Assembly: GCF_003205575.1 (NCBI RefSeq)
Contig: NZ_PYBW01000035.1
Location: 374-58,654 of the forward strand
Length of the DNA: 58,281 nt
Direction: 5' to 3'
Origin: Streptomyces tateyamensis
GTDB taxonomy: Bacteria > Actinomycetota > Actinomycetes > Streptomycetales > Streptomycetaceae
The notes below the pieces were generated by a model. The model saw only the letters and a program-made list of their open reading frames with translations. It was not told the origin of the DNA and made no database searches. Positions 7,843-16,499 of this stretch are shown piece by piece (within the stretch, counting starts at the first letter, position 1; every line of letters starts with the position of its first letter). The position numbers were made by a program, and so were the translations under genes.

Positions 7843-10800
7843 GTGCGGGGCAACGACCGCTACGAGGTTGATGATCACCTCTCCCAGTTCGAGGCCGAGA
7901 TGGACCGGCTTCGCAAGGAGCGGGACAAGACCGTCGAGCATGCCGAGGACCTCGCCTACCAGGTGGAGGTGCTCCGGGCCAAGCTGCACGAATCCCGTCG
8001 GCAGCTGGCCCAGCCGCGCGCTTTCGACTCCGTCTCCGGTCAGGCCGAGCAGCTGCTGCGCACCGCCGAGCTCCAGGCCCAGCAGCTGCGCGCCGACGCC
8101 GAGCGGCAGCTGCGCGAGTCCCAGGCGGCCACCCAGCGCCTGATGGCCGAGGCCGCCGAGCGCACCGCCCGGCTGGAGGCGGAGCTGCAGGCCCGCCGCC
8201 GCCAGCTCGAGGAGGAGCTGCTCGAGCTGCGCCGGGCCGCCGAGCAGCACGTCAACGAGAACGTCAACTGGGCCGAGCAGACCCGGGCCGGCACCGAGCA
8301 GGAGGCCCAGCGGCTGCTGGCCGAGGCCCGCGCCGAGTCGGACCGGATGATGGCCGCCGCCCGGGCCGAGGCCACCGCCCTGTCCGACCAGGCCCGCGCG
8401 CAGACCGCCGCCGACGTGGACGCCGCCCGCGGCGAGGCCCAGGCCGCCGCCGAGGCCGCGCTGCTGCGCGCCCAGACCGACGCCGAGCGGCTGCTGCGCT
8501 CGGCCGCCGAGCAGGCCCAGCAGGCCAACGCCGAGGCCACCCACGAGGCCAGCCGTCACCTGGCCGGGGCCCAGGCCGAGGCCGAGCGCAAGCTGGCCGC
8601 CGCCGAGCAGCAGATCGCCCAGCTGCAGCAGGAGGCGGTGCGCGACCGCGAGCAGGCCGAGGCCGCCGCCGCCCGGGCCGCCGCCGAGATCGAGCGGCTG
8701 CGCGAGGAGGCCCGGCTGGAGGCCGAGCGGGCCCGCCAGGAGGCCACCGAGCTGCGCGAGCAGGCCGCGCTGGCCGCCGAGCAGCTGCGCGCCGACGCCG
8801 AGGCCACCGCCTCCCGCAAGGTGGCCGACGGCGAGGCCGCCAGCGAGCAGCGCTCGCAGACCGCCAAGGCCGAGGTGGCCCGGATGGTGGCCAAGGCCAC
8901 CGAGGAGGCCGAGCGGGTCAGGGCCGAGGCCGCCGAGTTGCTGGCCCGGGCGCAGACCGCGATGGCCGAGGCGGAGGCCGCCAAGGCCGCCGCCGACGAC
9001 GAGAACGCCCGGCTGCGCACCGCCGCCGAGTCGGTGGCCACCCAGCTGCGCGAGGAGGCCGAGTCGGCCATCGCGGAGCAGCGCGCCGAGGCCGCCGCGC
9101 TGGTCGCCGAGGCCCAGGCCGCCGCCGAGGCGGTCCGGGCCGAGGCCCGCGAGCAGGGCCGGGCCGAGGGCGCCAAGGACGCCACCGTCCACCTGGCCAA
9201 GGCCGCCCGCAGCGCCGAGGAGGCGCTCTCCCGGGCCACCCAGGACGCCGAGGCCACCCGGGCCGAGGCCGCCGCCGAGGCCGAGCGGATCCGCGGCGAG
9301 GCGGCCGCCGAGGCCGAGCGGCTGCGCGAGCAGGCCCAGGCCGCGGTCGAGGAGGCGCAGAACGCCGCACTGGACGACGCCGCCGACATCCGCGCCCGGA
9401 TGGAACAGCTGCAGGACGAGGCCGCCGCGCTGCGCGCCGAGGCCGAGCAGCTGCGCGCGCACGCCGCCGCCGAGGCCGACAAGGTGCGCGGCGAGGCCCG
9501 CCGGCAGGCGGTGGCCCAGATAGAGGAGTCGGCCAAGAGCGCCGAGGAGCTGCTCACCAAGGCCAAGGCCGACGCGGACGAGCTGCGCGAGGGCGCCGCC
9601 GGCGAGATCGAGCGCCAGCGCGCCGCGGCCAAGGAGCAGGCCGCCCAGACCCAGGCCCGGGCCGAGCAGACCCTGCAGCGGGCCGCCGCCGAGGCCGAGA
9701 AGCTGGCGGCGGCCGCGGCCCAGCAGCACAAGGACGCGCTGGCCGCCGCCAAGGCCGCCGCCGCGGAGAACCGGGCGGCCGCCGAGCAGGAGACCGCCGA
9801 GCTGCGCCGCGAGGCCGTCGCCTATGACCAGCGGGTACGGGCCGAGGCCGAGGCCGCCGCGACCGCGGTGCAGACCGCCGCCCAGCAGGCGGCCGAGGAG
9901 CGCGAGGCCCAGGCCCGCGCCGAGGCCGACCGGCTGCGCGCCGAGGCCGAGGCCGAGGCCGCCGCGCTGCGCGAGGAGAGCCGCCGGGCCGCCGAGCAGG
10001 CCGCGGTGGCGCTGAATCGCGAGCAGGAGGAGACGGCCGCCGCCCTGACGGCCGCTCAGCAGGCCCGCGAGCAGGCCGAGGCGGCCGCCGCCGAGCTGAC
10101 CGCACGCACCGCCGCCGAGACCGCCGAGCTGGTCGCCACCGCCGAGCGGGAGAGCATCGAGCTGCGCGAACTCGCCGCCGCCGAGGCCGCCGCCGAGCGC
10201 GCGGCCGCCGCCACCGAGGCCGCCCGGGTGCGGGCCGAGGCCGAGGCCGAGGCCACCGCGCTGCGCGCGCAGGCCGCCGAGCAGTTGGAGCAGGCCGACA
10301 GCGCCGCCGCCACCGTCCGCGCCGAGGCCAACGAGGAGGCCGCCGCGCTGGTGGCCCGCACCGCCGAAGAGGTGGCCGGCCTGCGCGCCGAGGCCCTCGA
10401 TGCGCTGGAGCAGGCCCGGCTGGAGGCGACCGGCGCCACCGCGGCCGCCACCGCCCGGGCCGCCGAGCTGGTCGCCACCGCCGAGGACGAGGCCGCCCAG
10501 GTCCGCCAGTCGGTGGCCGGGCTGCACGAGCGGGCCGCCGAGCAGGTGGCGGAGCTGGTCGAGCGCACCGAGCGGGAGAGTGCCGAGGACCGCGAGCGGA
10601 CCGCGGCCGAGCTGGCCGAACTGCGCGCCGCGGCCGAGCGGGAGACCACCGAGCTGCGCGAGCACACCGCCGCCGAGGCGGAGCGGCTCAGCACCGAGGC
10701 CGAGCAGTACGCCGAGCGGCTGCGCGCCGAGGCCGAGGCCGAGGCCGCCCGGGTGGTCGGCGAGGCCCGCGAGTACGCCGAGAGCCTGCACGCCGAGGCC

Positions 10801-12153
10801 GACCAGTACGCGGCCCGGCTGCACGCCGAGAGCGAGGAGCAGGCCCGGGTCACGGTCGCCGAGGCGCAGGCCCTGGCCCAGCGCACGGTGGCCGAGGCCG
10901 AGGAGCGCGGCGCCACCCTGGTCGCCGAGGCGGAGCAGTTCGCCAACCGGCTGCGCGCCGAGACCGAGGAGTACGCGGGCGCCACCCGTGCCTTGGCGGA
11001 GGAGTACGACGCCACCACCCGCAGCAACGCGGAAAGCTACGACCGCACCGTCCGCGAGCAGGCCGAGCAGTACGACTCGGCGACCCGGGCGCAGGCCACC
11101 GCGGTGCTGGAGAAGGCCTTCGCGGACGCCGAGTCGCTCGGCGAGGAGGCGCAGACCACCGCGCTGGCCACCACCGCCGCCGCCGAGGAGCAGGCCGACG
11201 CGATGGTGGCGGCGGCCCGCAAGGAGGCCGACCGGCTGGTGGCGAGCGGCGAGGCGGCCGGCCAGGCCGAGGTGGAGCGGGCCCGGGCGGACGCCGACGC
11301 GCTGCTCTCCGAGGCCCGCCGGGACGCCACCGCTATCCGGGAGCGGGCCGAGGAGCTGCGCGAGCGCACCGAGGCCGAGGTGGAGGCGCTGCACGAGCGG
11401 GCCCGCAAGGAGAACGCGCAGGCGATGAAGAGCGCCGGCGAGCGGGTGGACACGCTGGTGACGGCGGCTCAGGAGCAGCTCTCCGAGGCCGAGGAACAGG
11501 CGCGGACCGCGGTCGCCGAGGCCGAGGAGCGGGCCGCCGCCCTGGTGGCCGCCGCCGAGGAGCGGGCCGCCGAGCTGACCTCGCAGGCCTCCGCGGAGGC
11601 CAGCAAGGTGCGGATCGCCGCGGTGCGCAAGGCCGAGGGCCTGCTGAAGGAGGCCGAGCAGAAGCTGACCGACTCCGCCGCCCGGGCCGAGGCACTGAAG
11701 ATCAAGGCCGAGGAGCGGCTGCGCGAGGCGCAGGACCAGGCCGAGCGCGAGCTGGAGGACGCCGCCGAGGAGGCCGGCAAGCGCCGCCGGGCGGCCGAGC
11801 AGACCGCCGCCGAGCAGCTGCGGCTGGCCGAGGAGGAGGCGGACCGGATCCAGACCGCGGCCCGCGCCGAGGCCCAGCGGGTCACCGCCGAGGGCCGCCG
11901 CGAGCTGGACGAACTGGTGCGCCGGCGCAAGGACATCAACACCGAGATCTCGCGCGTGCAGGACGTGCTGTCCGCGCTGGAAGCTTTCGAGGCGCCGTCC
12001 TCCGCCCAGCCGGCGGCGGCGACTCGCGAGACGGGTGCCAAGGCGCCGGCCGCCAAGGGCCCCAGTGGTGCCAACGGGGGATCAAAGGCGGGCGCTGGAG
12101 TGGGCGCCCCCCGTTCGAGTGGTGGCAGGTCCGACCGGACACCACCCGATTGA
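7843..12153 (+). CDS. scy: Scy: polarity scaffold coiled-coil protein
   Basis: 1436-residue Ala/Glu/Arg-rich coiled-coil protein matching Streptomyces Scy (SCO5397, about 1326 residues), which organises the hyphal-tip complex with DivIVA and FilP. The start is GTG 7843, giving the conserved MRGNDRYE opening. A short N-terminal segment (1-50) precedes almost unbroken coiled coil to about residue 1385, and a Pro/Ala/Gly-rich tail closes the protein. The pattern is largely hendecad (11-residue), not heptad. Residues 956-1077 hold Tyr/Phe at exact multiples of 11. The last coiled segment (RRELDELVRRRKDIN) resembles the C-terminal end of FilP. Length differs from the S. coelicolor protein by about 110 residues, probably by repeat expansion. 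filP follows after 105 bases. Confidence 0.95.
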   Translation: MRGNDRYEVDDHLSQFEAEMDRLRKERDKTVEHAEDLAYQVEVLRAKLHESRRQLAQPRAFDSVSGQAEQLLRTAELQAQQLRADAERQLRESQAATQRLMAEAAERTARLEAELQARRRQLEEELLELRRAAEQHVNENVNWAEQTRAGTEQEAQRLLAEARAESDRMMAAARAEATALSDQARAQTAADVDAARGEAQAAAEAALLRAQTDAERLLRSAAEQAQQANAEATHEASRHLAGAQAEAERKLAAAEQQIAQLQQEAVRDREQAEAAAARAAAEIERLREEARLEAERARQEATELREQAALAAEQLRADAEATASRKVADGEAASEQRSQTAKAEVARMVAKATEEAERVRAEAAELLARAQTAMAEAEAAKAAADDENARLRTAAESVATQLREEAESAIAEQRAEAAALVAEAQAAAEAVRAEAREQGRAEGAKDATVHLAKAARSAEEALSRATQDAEATRAEAAAEAERIRGEAAAEAERLREQAQAAVEEAQNAALDDAADIRARMEQLQDEAAALRAEAEQLRAHAAAEADKVRGEARRQAVAQIEESAKSAEELLTKAKADADELREGAAGEIERQRAAAKEQAAQTQARAEQTLQRAAAEAEKLAAAAAQQHKDALAAAKAAAAENRAAAEQETAELRREAVAYDQRVRAEAEAAATAVQTAAQQAAEEREAQARAEADRLRAEAEAEAAALREESRRAAEQAAVALNREQEETAAALTAAQQAREQAEAAAAELTARTAAETAELVATAERESIELRELAAAEAAAERAAAATEAARVRAEAEAEATALRAQAAEQLEQADSAAATVRAEANEEAAALVARTAEEVAGLRAEALDALEQARLEATGATAAATARAAELVATAEDEAAQVRQSVAGLHERAAEQVAELVERTERESAEDRERTAAELAELRAAAERETTELREHTAAEAERLSTEAEQYAERLRAEAEAEAARVVGEAREYAESLHAEADQYAARLHAESEEQARVTVAEAQALAQRTVAEAEERGATLVAEAEQFANRLRAETEEYAGATRALAEEYDATTRSNAESYDRTVREQAEQYDSATRAQATAVLEKAFADAESLGEEAQTTALATTAAAEEQADAMVAAARKEADRLVASGEAAGQAEVERARADADALLSEARRDATAIRERAEELRERTEAEVEALHERARKENAQAMKSAGERVDTLVTAAQEQLSEAEEQARTAVAEAEERAAALVAAAEERAAELTSQASAEASKVRIAAVRKAEGLLKEAEQKLTDSAARAEALKIKAEERLREAQDQAERELEDAAEEAGKRRRAAEQTAAEQLRLAEEEADRIQTAARAEAQRVTAEGRRELDELVRRRKDINTEISRVQDVLSALEAFEAPSSAQPAAATRETGAKAPAAKGPSGANGGSKAGAGVGAPRSSGGRSDRTPPD

Positions 12154-12258
12154 GCGGACATTGTCCGACAGCCATAGGCTTTTTGCCTACGACACTCCGG
12201 TAACGTGTCAGGATTCCCTCAACCACCTCATTGGTTTGACGACAGGAAGCCCAGCCCC

Positions 12259-13188
12259 ATGAGCGACAGTCACTCCCCTCACGGCTTCGACCTGGTGCGC
12301 CGTGGGTACGAGCGTGCCCAGGTCGACGAGCGGATCACCAAGCTGGTGGCCGACCGTGACAGCGCATTGTCCCGAATCAGCGCCCTGGAGAAGCGGATCG
12401 AGGAGCTCCACCTGGAGACCCAGACCGCTCAGGCCGCGGTGACCGAGGCGGAGCCGTCCTACGCCGGCCTCGGTGCCCGGGTCGAGAAGATCCTGCGGCT
12501 GGCCGAGGAGGAGGCGAAGGACCTGCGTGAGGAGGCCCACCGCGCCGCCGAGCAGCACCGCGAGCTGGCCGAGGCCGCTGCGCAGCAGGTCCGCACCGAG
12601 GCGGAGAACTACGCCAAGGACCGCAAGGCCAAGGCCGAGGACGAGGGTCTGCGGATCGTCGAGAAGGCCAAGAGCGACAGCTCCCAGCTGCGCGCCGAGG
12701 CCAACAAGGACGCCCAGAACAAGCGCGAGGAGGCGGACGCCCTCTTCGAGGAGACCCGCACCAAGGCCGCCCAGGCCGCGCTGGAGTTCGAGACCAACCT
12801 GGCCAAGCGCCGCGAGCAGTCCGAGCGCGACCTGGCGGCCCGTCAGGCCAAGGCCGAGAAGCGGCTGGCCGAGATCGAGCACCGGGCCGAGCAGCTGCGC
12901 CTGGAGGCCGAGAAGCTGCGCACCGACGCCGAGCGCCGGGCCCGCCAGACCGTCGAGACGGCCCAGCGCCAGTCCGAGGACATCGTGGCGGACGCGAACG
13001 CCAAGGCCGACCGGATCCGCAGCGAATCCGAGCGCGAGCTGGCGGCCCTGACCAACCGTCGGGACTCGATCAACGCCCAGCTCACCAACGTGCGCGAGAT
13101 GCTGGCCACGCTCACCGGTGCGGCCGTCGCCGCGGCCTCGCTGCCGAACGACGACGCGCTCGGCGTGCCCGCCCAGCAGTCCCGCTGA
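12259..13188 (+). CDS. filP: FilP: intermediate-filament-like coiled-coil protein
   Basis: 309-residue rod protein matching Streptomyces FilP (SCO5396, about 310 residues), which forms a cytoskeletal network near growing tips, interacts with DivIVA and stiffens hyphae. ATG 12259 is chosen because it opens MSDSHSPHGFDLVRRGY and has AGGAAG upstream; an in-frame ATG at 12205 gives no conserved sequence. Residues 8-50 (FDLVRRGYERAQVDERI) resemble the DivIVA N-terminal targeting segment. A coiled-coil rod covers about 40-290, and the end block (RELAALTNRRDSIN) is shared with Scy. The tail is short. It is followed by a strong bidirectional terminator. The intergenic region with scy contains a CGGAC/GTCCG inverted repeat and probably its own promoter. 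Confidence 0.96.
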   Translation: MSDSHSPHGFDLVRRGYERAQVDERITKLVADRDSALSRISALEKRIEELHLETQTAQAAVTEAEPSYAGLGARVEKILRLAEEEAKDLREEAHRAAEQHRELAEAAAQQVRTEAENYAKDRKAKAEDEGLRIVEKAKSDSSQLRAEANKDAQNKREEADALFEETRTKAAQAALEFETNLAKRREQSERDLAARQAKAEKRLAEIEHRAEQLRLEAEKLRTDAERRARQTVETAQRQSEDIVADANAKADRIRSESERELAALTNRRDSINAQLTNVREMLATLTGAAVAAASLPNDDALGVPAQQSR

Positions 13189-13206
13189 CCCTGCGTCAGC
13201 AGTACG

Positions 13207-13248
13207 ACGGCCGTGGGCCCCACCCGTTCGGGTGGGGCCCACGGCCGT
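13207..13248. terminator. Bidirectional terminator between filP and hydrolase gene
   Basis: A perfect 20-bp inverted repeat (13207-13226 with 13229-13248) lies between two convergent genes, 18 bases past the filP stop and 16 bases before the hydrolase stop. Confidence 0.88.
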
Positions 13249-13263
13249 TCTGCCGTCACCCGG

Positions 13264-14037
13264 TCAGCCGACCCGGCGCAGTAGCGCGTTGACCGCGGCG
13301 TTGAACGCGGCCGGCGCCTCCAGCGCGGCCAGGTGCCCCGCCGCGGGGATCACCGTGAGCTCGGCGTCCACCAGCACGTCGGCCAGCTCCTCGGCGTCCG
13401 CCACCGGGGTCAGCCGGTCGTCCTGGCCGACCACCACCGCGGCCGGCACACCCAGCGCCGCCAGCGTCTCGAAGGCGGCCTGCCGCCCGGCCATCGCGCG
13501 CTGCGCCCAGGCCACGCCCGCCGGGGTGGCCGCCGCGATCAGCGCGCGCACCTCCTTGGTCAGCTGCTCGCCCGCCTCGGCACCGAGCAGCGAGGCGTCG
13601 AACTGCTCCTCCAGCAGCAGCGCCACGCTCTGCCGAGCCAGCACCGCGGCGGCGATCCGCTCCCGGTTGGCCAGCGCCGCCGGTGCGTCGGTGGACGCCT
13701 TGGTGTCGGCCAGCAGCAGTCCGGACACCCGCTCGCCGTGCCGCCGGGCGAAGGCCATCGCCAGGTAGCCGCCCATCGACAGCCCGCCGATCACCGCCTG
13801 CGCCAGCTCCAGCCGGTCCAGCAGCGCGGCCAGCGCGTCGGCCCAGACGTCCAGCGAGGGCTCGCCCTGCGGCGCCGGGGAGGTGCCGAAGCCGGGCAGG
13901 TCCACCGTCAGCACCCGGGCCCGGTCCAGCGAGCCGTCCGACTGCCCGCGCCACATCGCCGAGTTGAGCGGGAAGGCGTGCAGCAGGAGCAGGGGGGTGC
14001 CCGGGCCGCCGGTGTCACGAAGCGTGAGTTCGGTCAT
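13264..14037 (-). CDS. Alpha/beta-hydrolase
   Basis: 257-residue single-domain alpha/beta-hydrolase. The nucleophile elbow GLSMGG holds Ser87, the acid is in GQDDRLTP (Asp206/207), and the base is His235 in AAGHLAALEAP. The oxyanion HAFPL motif (20-24) sits after strand 3. ATG 14037 (MTELTLRDTG) is preferred over a GTG nine bases upstream. It resembles 3-oxoadipate enol-lactonase-like hydrolases, but the substrate cannot be told from sequence. It is divergent from the ABC transporter genes. Confidence 0.85.
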   Translation of the reverse strand: MTELTLRDTGGPGTPLLLLHAFPLNSAMWRGQSDGSLDRARVLTVDLPGFGTSPAPQGEPSLDVWADALAALLDRLELAQAVIGGLSMGGYLAMAFARRHGERVSGLLLADTKASTDAPAALANRERIAAAVLARQSVALLLEEQFDASLLGAEAGEQLTKEVRALIAAATPAGVAWAQRAMAGRQAAFETLAALGVPAAVVVGQDDRLTPVADAEELADVLVDAELTVIPAAGHLAALEAPAAFNAAVNALLRRVG

Positions 14038-14134
14038 GGCGTCCACCGTAGGGGCTTCCCGAAAAGCGGCATAATGCGGGCTCGCTTGTCTGAATTGTCA
14101 TAACCTGACGAGGAGTGACGGATCGGGAGCTGCG

Positions 14135-15133
14135 ATGATCGAACTGCACGAACTGACCAAGCGTTACGGCGCCAAGACCGCGGTCGACCACCTGACCTTC
14201 ACCGTGCGCCAGGGCGTCGTCACCGGCTTCCTCGGCCCCAACGGCGCTGGCAAGTCGACCACCATGCGGATGATCCTCGACCTGGACCGCCCGACCAGCG
14301 GCCGGGTCTCCATCGACGGCAAGGGCTACGGCCACCTGAGTGAGCCGCTGAAGTACATCGGCGCGCTGCTGGAGGCCAAGGCGGTGCACCCCGGCCGCAC
14401 CGCCCGCGACCACCTGCTCTGGCTGGCCCAGAGCAACCGGATCTCCACGCGCCGGGTGGACGAGGTGCTCGCCCAGGTCGGTCTGACCGAGGTGGCCAAC
14501 CAGCGGTCCCGCGGCTTCTCGCTCGGCATGAGCCAGCGGCTCGGCATCGCCTCGGCACTGCTCGGCGACCCGGAGATCCTGATGTTCGACGAGCCGGTCA
14601 ACGGGCTCGACCCCGAGGGCATCCTGTGGATCCGCAACCTGATGAAGCGGCTGGCCGCCGAGGGCCGCACCGTCTTCGTCTCCTCGCACCTGATGAGCGA
14701 GATGGCGCTGACCGCCGAGCACCTGGTGGTGATCGGCCGGGGCAAGCTGCTGGCCGACCTGCCGATGGCCCAGTTCATCGAGCAGAACTCGCGCTCCTCG
14801 GTGCGGCTGCGCACCCCGCACCCGGAGCAGTTGCTGGACGCGCTGGCCCGGCAGTCGATCACCGCCGAGCCGGGCCCGGAGGGCAGCTGGGAGGTGCCGG
14901 ACGGGGACGCCGCCGGCCTCGGCGAGCTGGCCGCCGCGCACGGCATCACGCTGCACGAGCTCAGCCCGCAACGGGCCTCCCTGGAGGAGGCGTTCATGCA
15001 GATGACGGCCGACTCGGTGGAGTACCACGTGGACGGGACCGGCGCGCCACTGACCGGCACCACCGTCCCGGGGGCCGGACCTGACTGGGGCGCCGACTGG
15101 CGCCGGCCGAGCAAGCAGAAGGGCAGCGACTGA
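14135..15133 (+). CDS. ABC transporter ATP-binding protein
   Basis: 332-residue ATPase of the DrrA/CcmA-like exporter class. It shows Walker A GPNGAGKST (34-42), the ABC signature region SLGMSQ (129-134) and Walker B ILMFDEP (148-154), followed by a regulatory C-terminal domain of about 110 residues. ATG 14135 has GGGAGC just upstream. The permease gene begins one base after its stop codon, so the two are translationally coupled and form a two-component ABC-2 exporter. The substrate is unknown; antibiotic or lipid export is typical of the class but not shown here. Confidence 0.93.
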   Translation: MIELHELTKRYGAKTAVDHLTFTVRQGVVTGFLGPNGAGKSTTMRMILDLDRPTSGRVSIDGKGYGHLSEPLKYIGALLEAKAVHPGRTARDHLLWLAQSNRISTRRVDEVLAQVGLTEVANQRSRGFSLGMSQRLGIASALLGDPEILMFDEPVNGLDPEGILWIRNLMKRLAAEGRTVFVSSHLMSEMALTAEHLVVIGRGKLLADLPMAQFIEQNSRSSVRLRTPHPEQLLDALARQSITAEPGPEGSWEVPDGDAAGLGELAAAHGITLHELSPQRASLEEAFMQMTADSVEYHVDGTGAPLTGTTVPGAGPDWGADWRRPSKQKGSD

Positions 15134-15134
15134 G

Positions 15135-15902
15135 ATGGCCTCCTTCCCCGCGATCCTGCGCTCCGAGTGGACCAAGATCCGCAGCGTCCGCTCGACGGTC
15201 TGGACCCTGCTGCTGGCCTTCCTGGTGACGGCGGCGCTCGGCGCGCTGCTCTCGCTGCTCACCAAGAACAACTTCGAGGACTTCCGCAAGGGCGCCAGCG
15301 CCCCGTTCGACGCCACCGCGACCAGCTTCGCCGGGATCATGCTGGGCGAGATCGCGATGATCGTCTTCGGCGTACTGGCGATCGGCAACGAGTACAGCAC
15401 CGGGATGATCCGGGTCTCGCTGGCGGCGGTGCCGCAGCGCGGCACGCTGCTGACCGGCAAGGCCATGGTGATCGGCGGGCTGGCCCTGCTGGTCTCGCTG
15501 GTCACCGCCTTCGTCACGTTCTTCCTCGGCCAGGCCCTGCTGGGCGGCCACCGCACCACGATCGGCTCGCCCGACGTGCTGCGCGCGGTGCTCGGCGCGG
15601 CGGTCTACCTGACCCTGCTCTGCCTCTTCTCGGCCGGGGTGACCGTGATGCTGCGCAGCCAGACGCTGGCGCTGGGCGTGCTGGTGCCGTTCTTCTTCCT
15701 GCTCTCGCCGATCCTGTCCGCGGTGCCGAAGGTGAAGACCGTGGCGCACTACTTCCCGGACTACGCCGGGCGCCAGATGATCGCCGTGTTCCAGGCGCCG
15801 AGCGAACCGTACGGCTGGCTGGCCGGGTTCTTCATCTGCGCCGGCTGGACCCTGCTCGCGCTGCTCGGCGGCGCCATGGTCCTCAGGTCGCGCGACGCCT
15901 GA
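15135..15902 (+). CDS. ABC-2 type transporter permease
   Basis: 255-residue integral membrane protein with six hydrophobic segments. The N-terminal SEWTKIRSVRSTVWTLL motif is characteristic of actinobacterial ABC-2 permeases that pair with a separate ATPase. It starts one base after the stop of the ATPase gene (14135-15133). The two products would form a homodimeric exporter in the cell membrane. Substrate not predictable. Confidence 0.92.
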   Translation: MASFPAILRSEWTKIRSVRSTVWTLLLAFLVTAALGALLSLLTKNNFEDFRKGASAPFDATATSFAGIMLGEIAMIVFGVLAIGNEYSTGMIRVSLAAVPQRGTLLTGKAMVIGGLALLVSLVTAFVTFFLGQALLGGHRTTIGSPDVLRAVLGAAVYLTLLCLFSAGVTVMLRSQTLALGVLVPFFFLLSPILSAVPKVKTVAHYFPDYAGRQMIAVFQAPSEPYGWLAGFFICAGWTLLALLGGAMVLRSRDA

Positions 15903-15918
15903 GCCGGCTGAGCCGGCG

Positions 15919-16239
15919 TCAGTACCTCGGAGCGCCGCGGCCGCGCTGCACCGCCGAGCCACGGCGCTCCCGCGCGCCCCAGCAGGCCCGGTGCCAGTGC
16001 CGGCGGTCCTCCACCCCGGCGCCGTGGTCCGGCCAGGCCACCACGTGGCCGACCCCGGGCGGGACCTCCTGGTCGCAGCCGGGGCAGCGGTAGCTGCGGC
16101 CCGCGGTGCCGGCCACCGTCTGCACGATCCAGTCCTCGCCACCGAAGCGCTCCACCCGGCGCAGGCCGCCGCCCAGCGGTGCGGGAGCCCCCTCGCTGCG
16201 CTCGGGGTGACTGCTGCTCCGGTTGCGACGGGGGGACAC
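15919..16239 (-). CDS. Small zinc-binding-motif protein, function unknown
   Basis: 106-residue basic protein conserved in streptomycetes. GTG 16239 is the start, with AGGTGA upstream. A metal-site pattern is visible: C52-x2-C55 (RCPGCDQE), His65, His81/His83 and Cys86 (HWHRACW), similar to a treble-clef or HNH-like zinc fold. No HNH catalytic signature is complete, so nuclease activity should not be assumed. An Arg/Ser-rich N-terminus and an RGRGAPRY tail suggest nucleic-acid contact. It converges with the ABC permease gene with a 16-base gap. It has been called an ATP/GTP-binding protein in some genomes, but no P-loop is present. Confidence 0.8.
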   Translation of the reverse strand: MSPRRNRSSSHPERSEGAPAPLGGGLRRVERFGGEDWIVQTVAGTAGRSYRCPGCDQEVPPGVGHVVAWPDHGAGVEDRRHWHRACWGARERRGSAVQRGRGAPRY

Positions 16240-16499
16240 GGTTTCACCTTTCGGCCGGGGCTCGGGCGCCGCCCGTTGCGGCAAGGCGGCGATCCCAGGG
16301 TACGGGCCGCTCCATCTGACCCTTATCATGCGGCCGGAGGCCCCCAGGTGGTTTTCCGGTAAGTCCACCCGATCTTCAGGGAAAACAGTGGTTCAGGGTG
16401 CCAATGGCACATGACATGAGTTACTCACGTGGGGACAGTTACTCACCAGGGGACAGGGCGGGGCCGGTCGGACCGCTCGCACCCGAGGAGGGCATTCCC

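Noticed and set aside
7405..11394. Very long open frame antisense to scy (about 1300 codons, Gly/Leu-rich)
   Set aside because: It is the mirror of Ala/Glu/Arg codons in the scy coil (GCC, GAG, CGC), has no start signal or recognisable domain, and covers real coding sequence on the other strand.
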